A DNA stretch of 5,300 bases from contig CAYOPF010000140.1 in NCBI GenBank assembly GCA_964405755.1, forward strand, positions 1-5,300, in the 5' to 3' direction. Source of the stretch: GWF2-33-9 sp964405755. GTDB lineage: Bacteria > Bacteroidota > Ignavibacteria > Kapaibacteriales > UBA2268. Position 1 is the first letter of the stretch; each line of letters opens with the position of its first letter. The notes under the pieces were generated by a model, which made no database searches, was not told the DNA's origin, and saw only the letters and a program-made list of their open reading frames with translations. Shown here piece by piece: positions 1 through 5,300 of this stretch. A program made the position numbers and the translations under genes.

Positions 1-1536
1 GGAATAAATATTTGGATGAGTCAAACAATGGGTCGAAATTGGGATATCGCAAGTTTTTGGATATATGTATTTGGTCGAAGTACTCATGCCGACCAACATT
101 GGGTGGAATATAATCCACTTGATAAATCATATTATTGGTGCAATGACGGTGGAGTTTATCGAACGAAAAAGATATTTCCCGGCGACAAAAATTGGATTAA
201 TGATTGGATCGATAAATATGAAGAAAATATAATTCCTGGCGCTCCTTCGGTTCAATTCCAAACTCAATGGGAAGATTTGAGCAACGGATTGGCTATTACA
301 GAATTCTATAGGTTATCACTTAGCAAAAATAAAAATTATGTTCTTGCCGGTGGTTCGCAGGATAATTCGTGCTATTACTACAATAATGGAAAATGGTTAA
401 ATTACATACCAAATTACGATGGTATGGAAACAATGATCGACCACGACAATCCCGATGTTTTTTATGGAGTATGGCAAAATGGTGGATTATGCAAAACTTC
501 CGATGGTGGTAAAACAGTAAGAACACGCTTAAATGCATCAATCCCGGAATATGGCAGATGGATAACCCCAGTAGCAATGGATCCAAATAATAGCAATCGT
601 ATTTTTATGGGATTTCGTAACTTATGGGAATCCACTGATGGTGGCAATACTTGGCAAAAATTCTTGGATTTTGCTGAATTGGACTCCACTTCGTTGAACT
701 CCAGTACTTTATCGATAACTCAATTTCTCAATTACAAGAGCGATTATATGGCTATATATCGCCCTTCCTCCTATTATCAAGATACCTCAAAAGCGTGGAT
801 TAGGGTGCCCGGTGAATTATGGATTACAACAAATAATGGCAAAAGTTGGAAACGATCTAAAAATAATTTACCATTGGATTCTATGGACATTGTTGGCATT
901 GAATTTAGTAAGAATTATCCAAATACACTTTATGTTGCATTCAATACTTCAATTAGAACAATAAATCTGTATAGTTCAACTGATGGGGGCGAAACTTGGG
1001 ACGATTTTTCCAAACCATTGCCACAAGGTATTCGCATCAATATGATTAAACATTGTGAACTTATTGCAGACCTTACCCCCGAAGTGATTTATGCAGGAAC
1101 CAATAAAGGTGTTTATTATTGTTTTCCTTTCGACTCTGTTTGGATACCCTTTAGCGACGATTTGCCATTAACAATTGTGAACGATTTAGAAATTCAAATG
1201 AATACTTTAGAAATTTTTGCTGCAACCTACGGTCGGGGTATATGGAAAACCAAAATCATTACCTATAATTCAGTTAAAAACGAACATGAAAATATAATTG
1301 AATTATATCCTAACCCAAGTAAGGGAGTTGCTTATCTCGGATTACCCGAAACCCTTTCACTCGAAAATTCTCCAATCGATATCAAAATAATTAATGTACT
1401 TGGTTACGAAGTTTACAGTAAAACTACAAAGCATGAAAAGAAAATAGAGTTGAACCATAATTTACCAACAGGAGTATATTTTATTTTGATGCAGGTAGGA
1501 AAATCAAGATTTAACGGAAAAATAGTGGTTGAATAG
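1..1536 (+). CDS. Secreted Asp-box (BNR/sortilin-like) beta-propeller protein with T9SS type-A sorting domain, 5'-partial
   Basis: The reading frame is open from base 1. The first ATG (base 16) has no signal peptide behind it and the five codons before it contain no stop, so the true start is upstream. Residue numbers here count from that ATG. The body is a run of Asp-box propeller blades: TSDGGKTV (161-168, the usual Trp replaced by Val), STDGGNTW (206-213), TNNGKSW (272-278) and STDGGETW (321-328). An upstream HADQHW…NDGGVY segment (24-48) and a closing ATYGRGIW strand (403-410) are typical of VPS10/GH74-like Asp-box repeats. Residues from about 428 to 506 form a T9SS type-A sorting domain: YPNPSKG (431-437), LPTGVYF (483-489) and a terminal KIVVE. 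By family knowledge such proteins cross the inner membrane by Sec, then the outer membrane by T9SS, and are released or surface-anchored with cleavage of the sorting domain. The enzymatic role, if any, cannot be read here. It could be a glycosidase-like enzyme or a non-catalytic binding or adhesion propeller. Confidence 0.88.
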   Translation, partial: GINIWMSQTMGRNWDIASFWIYVFGRSTHADQHWVEYNPLDKSYYWCNDGGVYRTKKIFPGDKNWINDWIDKYEENIIPGAPSVQFQTQWEDLSNGLAITEFYRLSLSKNKNYVLAGGSQDNSCYYYNNGKWLNYIPNYDGMETMIDHDNPDVFYGVWQNGGLCKTSDGGKTVRTRLNASIPEYGRWITPVAMDPNNSNRIFMGFRNLWESTDGGNTWQKFLDFAELDSTSLNSSTLSITQFLNYKSDYMAIYRPSSYYQDTSKAWIRVPGELWITTNNGKSWKRSKNNLPLDSMDIVGIEFSKNYPNTLYVAFNTSIRTINLYSSTDGGETWDDFSKPLPQGIRINMIKHCELIADLTPEVIYAGTNKGVYYCFPFDSVWIPFSDDLPLTIVNDLEIQMNTLEIFAATYGRGIWKTKIITYNSVKNEHENIIELYPNPSKGVAYLGLPETLSLENSPIDIKIINVLGYEVYSKTTKHEKKIELNHNLPTGVYFILMQVGKSRFNGKIVVE

Positions 1537-1621
1537 AAGAGAATACTTAGACTTAATTAAAATTTGCTTGAATTACATTAATTAGCGTTATGTTTACAAG
1601 ATGTCTCGTTATTTATTTTTA

Positions 1622-1629
1622 TAATTTTG
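1622..1629 (+). promoter_or_regulatory. Possible Bacteroidota-type -7 promoter element (TAnnTTTG)
   Basis: TAATTTTG matches the Bacteroidota sigma-ABfr -7 consensus TAnnTTTG exactly. It lies in the 162-base gap before the glycosyltransferase gene, about 70 bases upstream of its ATG, which would leave a leader of roughly 60 bases. No clear TTG-type -33 element is found at the expected spacing upstream. In AT-rich DNA such a match can arise by chance, so this is tentative. Confidence 0.3.
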
Positions 1630-1698
1630 GAATCTATTTTTTCAGTTTATATATCCATTTATGGCATAATAATTGCTTGTATTAAAAAAAGTTTGTTT

Positions 1699-4194
1699 AT
1701 GAGCAATTTGTTTGGAAATAGAATAAATATTTCAGAAAATGGTTTTGGCTTTTCGAACACTCAAGCTACAGGGAAGTTGCCCAATCCCTTGCCAAGTCCT
1801 CTACTACTTAACCTAGGGTGTGGAAAAGATATTCGTGACGGGTTTCTTAATATTGATTTGTTTAGCGATGATCCGAGAGTTATTTATATGGATATTAGAA
1901 ATTTGGAATTTGAGGACGGTTCAGTGGATTTAATTTTGGCAAGTGATATTTTGGAGCATTTCTCTCATAGGGAAGTTGAGCAAGTGATGAATGAGTGGGT
2001 TAGAGTGCTAAAACCAAATGGAGAAATAATAGTTAGGTCGCCATCCTTAAAGTTGCAGGTGGATGCTTACCTTCGTGGCGATTGGGATGCATCGGTTGCA
2101 TCTTATATGATTTATGGCGGACAAACCAATCCAGGGGATTACCATTGTGTTGGTTTCGACGAAAAATCAATTCGCGACCTTTTTCATAAAGTTGGATTGG
2201 AACTTAATTCGTACGAAGAGCAAGATATACCACAAGATAAAGGCTATATCAATCTTAATTTTGTTGCTCGTGGAAAGAAAACTGTGACGAAGAAAGATTC
2301 TCATACAAACAGAGGTGAAATAGTCGATTTGTTTTCAGAAACTGAGGATAATAATTATAATATTTCTATGCTGGAAGAATTAGTAGGAATCAACCAAGCA
2401 GAGAATAATCCAAAACTGAATATAGTGTGGGAAGGTTCGCAGTTTATTTACCATTCTTTGGCACTAGTGAACCGGGAACTATGCTCTTCAATAATTGATT
2501 CGGGAATTGCAAATTTAACTATAATTCCTTACGAGCCCGACCAATTCTCTCCTATTGGTAACGAGAAGTTCGAAAAAATTGCATCTTGCGATATAAGGTA
2601 CAAAATGGAAGTGCCAGAAGAAATTTCGCGACTTCCATATTTATGGATTCGTCATCAATGGCCACCAAAAAAGGAACCACCTTTGGGCGCCAAGTGGGTT
2701 ATTATGCAACCTTGGGAATTATCGCAGCTGCGAAAGGATTTTGTTGAAATATTCTCGCAAGCCGACCAAATATGGACTCCATCGAACTATTCCCGCCAAA
2801 GTATGATTAATTCTGGATTGGATTTCAACAAAGTGCAAATTGTTCCTAATGGAATTAATCCGAATATATTTACTCCTATTGGTGAAAAATATAAATTGGA
2901 TACCTATAAAAAACTAAAGTTTCTTTATTGCGGTGGAACTATATACCGAAAAGGTATTGATATTTTGTTGAGAGCATACCTGAAGGCATTCACAAGAAAT
3001 GATGAAGTATGCCTTGTTGTTAAAGATATGGGTGGAGATAGTTTCTATCGGGGACAAAATGCAGAACAGATGATTGAAGATATTAAAAAAAATCCCAATG
3101 CACCCGAGATAATCTATATTAAAGAGTACTTGACAGAAAATGAAATTGCTTCACTCTATCGTGCTTGCAATGTGTTTGTGTCTCCTTATCGTGGCGAAGG
3201 ATTTTCATTGCCAACCTTGGAAGCAATGGCATGTGGGCTCCCAGTAATTGTTACCGAAGGTGGTTCGACAGAAGACTTTACAATATCATCATTTTCTGTA
3301 AAAATTCCTTCCGAACAAAAGTCGGTAGGTAACCAATACGGGCAATATGAATTAACAAGTGAAGCATACTTACTTGAACCAAATGAGGAAGAACTTACTG
3401 AAATATTAAAACGTTTTTACAAAGCTCCCAATAGTTTTCTTTCTCGTGGTTTAATTGCATCGGCTTATGCACGTGAAAACTGGAATTGGCAAAAATCATC
3501 ATTAAAAATGTTTTCGCTAATTGATGGTATGTACGAAACAAATTTTGCATCAATTGCCCAAAATACTATTAGTTCAGAGCCCGATTTTTTAATTGAGCTA
3601 GGTCGTGCAGAAGATGAATTTATAAACGATAATTTTGAATTAGCCTATCAAATATTTACCAAAAATATAGATTATGTGGAAAATCCAAAATTGAACAGAC
3701 ATATTGCAAAGCGAATTGTGCAATGCTTGATGTATTTAAATGATTTCGAGACAGCACGAGATATTCTCGACACTTTGGATGAGGAGGAAGATTACGACAA
3801 ATATTATTTGGAAGCACTTTTTTATTCACTTCAAAATCAATCCACAGAAGCACTTGAATTCATCACAAAATCAATGAATTATTGGCACATACATAAGTTC
3901 TCGTCCACTCTTGGTTATTCGTTAGATGATTTACTTGTTATAACAGGAAATTTATTTATTTCAACAAAAGAAAACTATATAGACGCTTTAGACGTTTATG
4001 AATTAGCATTGAAGGAAAATCCAGAAAACGTCTTAGCTTGCTATGGATCAGCAATGGCTTTGTTCAATTTAAATTTTCTGGAACAAGCCCGTGAAATGGT
4101 TGATTGGGCAATAAAAATAGATCCAAATTTCCAGGATGCATTATTATTAAAAGAATTAATAGAAGGAAAACTTGAAAAAGACCAACCAAACTAG
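1699..4194 (+). CDS. Trifunctional fusion: SAM methyltransferase - GT4-type glycosyltransferase - TPR repeats
   Basis: The protein has 831 residues. Residues ~34-195 are a class I SAM methyltransferase (Methyltransf_11-like): motif I LNLGCGKD (37-44), an acidic strand end NIDLF (51-55), SDILEHF (82-88) and the post-motif VLKPNGEI (103-110). A low-complexity linker (~196-238) leads to a GT-B fold GT4-type glycosyltransferase (~239-610). That domain has IRHQWPP (317-323), QPWE (337-340), WTPSNYSR (359-366), VPNGINPNIF (382-391), the donor-phosphate pair R417/K418 in CGGTIYRKG, and the EX7E motif E500-E508 in EGFSLPTLEAMACGLPV. About five TPR-like helix pairs follow (~630-822), the clearest at 743-779 and 780-813. 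By family knowledge GT4 enzymes use nucleotide-sugar donors with retention. The role is probably cytoplasmic synthesis and methylation of a surface polysaccharide or protein glycan, but donor and acceptor are unknown. ATG 1699 is chosen over an in-frame TTG at 1627 because the extra 24 residues fall outside the fold. The start has only an A-run upstream and no Shine-Dalgarno sequence. The 3' end overlaps the next gene. Confidence 0.88.
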   Translation: MSNLFGNRINISENGFGFSNTQATGKLPNPLPSPLLLNLGCGKDIRDGFLNIDLFSDDPRVIYMDIRNLEFEDGSVDLILASDILEHFSHREVEQVMNEWVRVLKPNGEIIVRSPSLKLQVDAYLRGDWDASVASYMIYGGQTNPGDYHCVGFDEKSIRDLFHKVGLELNSYEEQDIPQDKGYINLNFVARGKKTVTKKDSHTNRGEIVDLFSETEDNNYNISMLEELVGINQAENNPKLNIVWEGSQFIYHSLALVNRELCSSIIDSGIANLTIIPYEPDQFSPIGNEKFEKIASCDIRYKMEVPEEISRLPYLWIRHQWPPKKEPPLGAKWVIMQPWELSQLRKDFVEIFSQADQIWTPSNYSRQSMINSGLDFNKVQIVPNGINPNIFTPIGEKYKLDTYKKLKFLYCGGTIYRKGIDILLRAYLKAFTRNDEVCLVVKDMGGDSFYRGQNAEQMIEDIKKNPNAPEIIYIKEYLTENEIASLYRACNVFVSPYRGEGFSLPTLEAMACGLPVIVTEGGSTEDFTISSFSVKIPSEQKSVGNQYGQYELTSEAYLLEPNEEELTEILKRFYKAPNSFLSRGLIASAYARENWNWQKSSLKMFSLIDGMYETNFASIAQNTISSEPDFLIELGRAEDEFINDNFELAYQIFTKNIDYVENPKLNRHIAKRIVQCLMYLNDFETARDILDTLDEEEDYDKYYLEALFYSLQNQSTEALEFITKSMNYWHIHKFSSTLGYSLDDLLVITGNLFISTKENYIDALDVYELALKENPENVLACYGSAMALFNLNFLEQAREMVDWAIKIDPNFQDALLLKELIEGKLEKDQPN
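4161..4174 (+). promoter_or_regulatory. Ribosome binding site and TTG start of the RsmI-like gene, inside the upstream gene
   Basis: AGAAGG (4161-4166) lies five bases before a TTG at 4172. An in-frame TAG at 4160-4162 rules out any earlier start. The conserved family strand GTLYIV begins only eight residues after the TTG, and the first in-frame ATG (4298) would delete the SAM-binding N-terminus. The TTG is therefore the only sensible start. It gives a 23-base overlap with the glycosyltransferase gene and suggests translational coupling. Confidence 0.75.
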
Positions 4195-5300
4195 CGGTAC
4201 ACTTTACATTGTATCGACCTCGATAGGAAACAAAAAAGACATTACTATCCGAGCAACAGAAGTGCTTCAAAACTGCGACATTATTGTCGGCGAAGAGATG
4301 AAGGAAGCCAGCAGAGAGCTAATGCACTTAAATTTAAGCAAACCAATTGAGTTGCTTAATGAACACAATGAGAAGGAAAAAGTCGGAGAATTAATCGATT
4401 TGATTGAAAGCGGAAAATCGATTGCTTTAATATCAGATTGCGGGACACCAATATTTGCAGACCCAGGAATTGAATTACTCCGGGCAGCATTAACGAAAGA
4501 AATAGAAATTACAGTAATTCCTGGCTCATCAAGTATAATGACGGCAATGGTCCGTTCAGGTTTCGACTTAAGAAGATTTTTCTATGCAGGTTTTCTCCAC
4601 CGCAACAGCAAGGAAAGAATCAAAGAAATTCAGGATTTGAGTAATTTTCCCTACACAATTGTTGTGATGGACACTCCATACAGATTGAAAGTATTACTAG
4701 AGGACTTTTCTGAAGTTATGCCATCCCGAAAGGCATATATCGGTATGAACTTAACAATGCCAAGTGAGACTCATCATTATGGTACTTTTTCGGAATTATA
4801 CGAAAAATTCAAATCCACTCGTACCCGAAATGAGTACGTATTAGTTATTGAAGGAAATTTAGTTGGTAACGTAAGTGCGGTTCAAGATACATTCGAAATT
4901 GATAACGAATTACAAATCAACACTACATTGGCAAAAGATGATAAGTTGGCGTATTTGGCTGAGGAAGACACATTTGCAATTGATGATGAAGATCTGGATG
5001 CGAATTTAGAATTTGATAATGACGAAGCAGACGAAAGATTCGAATTAATCGAAGGTGACGAAGATTTAATCTTAGATGACGAAACTGATTTAGATGATGA
5101 ATCTGAGTTAAAGGTTATTGTTGAACAAAAAGAAACCAGAGGAAGTAGAAACAGGGACGATAACAGAAGATCTGAAGCAAGTAATCGTGACGAATCTGAT
5201 GGCAGAGGCAGTCGCAGAGATGATTCGCGTCAAAGTGACCGAAGAAGTGATGACCGAAGAGGTGGCGATCGAAGAAGTGCCGACCGCAGAGGTGGGGATC
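4172..5300 (+). CDS. RsmI-family (tetrapyrrole methylase fold) SAM-dependent methyltransferase with acidic and Arg/Asp-rich C-terminal tail, 3'-partial
   Basis: At least 376 residues are encoded; the frame is still open at the window end. Residues 9-229 match the RsmI family: GTLYIVSTSIGN (9-20), DITIRATEVL (23-32), NEHNE (63-67), SDCGTPIFADPG (88-99), VIPGSSSIMTAMVRSG (115-130), DTPYRL (167-172) and NEYVLVIEGN (220-229). Known RsmI enzymes 2'-O-methylate the ribose of C1402 in 16S rRNA in the decoding centre, using SAM. Here the usual AEDTR…LL motif reads GEEMKEASREL, and the usual YES.HR reads MDTPYR. The protein may therefore be a divergent orthologue or a paralogue with another substrate, and no gene symbol is assigned. 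The C-terminal helical domain of classical RsmI is not seen. Instead residues 264-312 are strongly acidic (27 of 49 Asp/Glu, one Arg, no Lys), and 321-376 are Arg/Asp/Ser/Gly-rich (18 Arg of 56). That tail is probably disordered and possibly RNA-binding. The gene starts at TTG 4172, overlaps the glycosyltransferase gene by 23 bases, and is probably in the same operon. Confidence 0.85.
   Translation, partial: MKKTNQTSGTLYIVSTSIGNKKDITIRATEVLQNCDIIVGEEMKEASRELMHLNLSKPIELLNEHNEKEKVGELIDLIESGKSIALISDCGTPIFADPGIELLRAALTKEIEITVIPGSSSIMTAMVRSGFDLRRFFYAGFLHRNSKERIKEIQDLSNFPYTIVVMDTPYRLKVLLEDFSEVMPSRKAYIGMNLTMPSETHHYGTFSELYEKFKSTRTRNEYVLVIEGNLVGNVSAVQDTFEIDNELQINTTLAKDDKLAYLAEEDTFAIDDEDLDANLEFDNDEADERFELIEGDEDLILDDETDLDDESELKVIVEQKETRGSRNRDDNRRSEASNRDESDGRGSRRDDSRQSDRRSDDRRGGDRRSADRRGGD
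5237..5300 (+). repeat. In-frame 15-bp tandem repeat coding for DRRSx/DRRGG pentapeptides
   Basis: Four 15-base units start at 5237, 5252, 5267 and 5282, and a fifth begins at 5297 (GATC) and is cut by the window end. The consensus is GAyCGmAGArGTGnn. Units 1 and 3 encode DRRSD and DRRSA; units 2 and 4 both encode DRRGG. This alternation suggests a 30-base higher-order unit. Looser versions (GRGSRRDD, RQSDRR) precede it. The array lies entirely within the tail of the RsmI-like protein and keeps its frame. Confidence 0.85.

Noticed and set aside
320..689. Two minus-strand open frames (320-586 and 462-689) opposite the propeller gene.
   Set aside because: They lie wholly inside a well-supported coding region, their Cys/His/Leu-rich translations resemble no family, and they have no ribosome binding site.
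1627..1698. In-frame TTG extension of the glycosyltransferase gene adding 24 residues with a hydrophobic stretch (YISIYGIIIAC), which could be read as a membrane anchor.
   Set aside because: There is no Shine-Dalgarno, the TTG sits in a candidate promoter element, and the stretch is AT-rich intergenic-like DNA. The ATG at 1699 leads sensibly into the methyltransferase domain.
1537..1698. Possible terminator after the propeller gene, with TTAATTA near 1553 and TAATTAG near 1578 as stem arms.
   Set aside because: The stem would be short, all A/U and with a long loop, and no T-run follows directly. It is not convincing as an intrinsic terminator.
3656..4270. Minus-strand open frames 3656-3853 and 4064-4270.
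   Set aside because: They are shadows of the TPR region and of the start of the RsmI-like gene, with no recognisable protein.
5237..5300. Tandem repeat considered as a CRISPR array or replication-origin iterons.
   Set aside because: The 15-base units have no spacers, keep the reading frame and encode a consistent pentapeptide, so a coding low-complexity tail explains them better.
4890..5300. The charged tail considered as a separate downstream gene or a frameshift artefact.
   Set aside because: The frame is continuous from the TTG at 4172 with no stop, codon use stays typical, and no internal start with a ribosome binding site stands out.

Overview
The window looks like an AT-rich bacterial chromosome from the Bacteroidota/Chlorobiota (FCB) group. 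The best evidence is the first gene. Its C-terminus is a type IX secretion (T9SS) type-A sorting domain (YPNP…G…LPTGVY…K.VVE), a system essentially confined to this group. The lack of a Shine-Dalgarno sequence before the second gene also fits. An Ignavibacteria/Kapabacteria-like member is possible, but the sequence does not settle it.

Layout, all on the + strand. (1) Bases 1-1536 are the 3' part of a gene for a secreted Asp-box (BNR/sortilin-like) beta-propeller protein with a T9SS sorting tail. Its N-terminus and signal peptide lie upstream of the window. (2) Bases 1537-1698 are a short AT-rich intergenic gap with a possible Bacteroidota-type -7 promoter element and no convincing terminator. 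(3) Bases 1699-4194 encode an 831-residue three-part protein: a class I SAM methyltransferase, then a GT4-type (GT-B) glycosyltransferase, then TPR repeats. It is probably involved in building or modifying a surface glycan. (4) From 4172 to past the window end is an RsmI-family (tetrapyrrole methylase fold) methyltransferase. It starts at a TTG codon inside the end of the glycosyltransferase gene, overlapping it by 23 bases. Past its catalytic domain it carries a long acidic segment and then an Arg/Asp/Gly/Ser-rich tail encoded partly by 15-bp tandem repeats. The gene is cut by the window end within those repeats.

Genes 2 and 3 overlap and are probably co-transcribed and translationally coupled, although their apparent roles (glycan synthesis; rRNA or other RNA methylation) are not obviously linked. 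Gene 1 is probably a separate transcription unit. The most unusual item is the charged, repeat-built tail on the RsmI-like protein, which replaces the usual RsmI C-terminal helical domain. The one-polypeptide methyltransferase-GT4-TPR fusion is a second point of interest. I see no mobile element, CRISPR array, RNA gene or clear evidence of a new multi-gene system.
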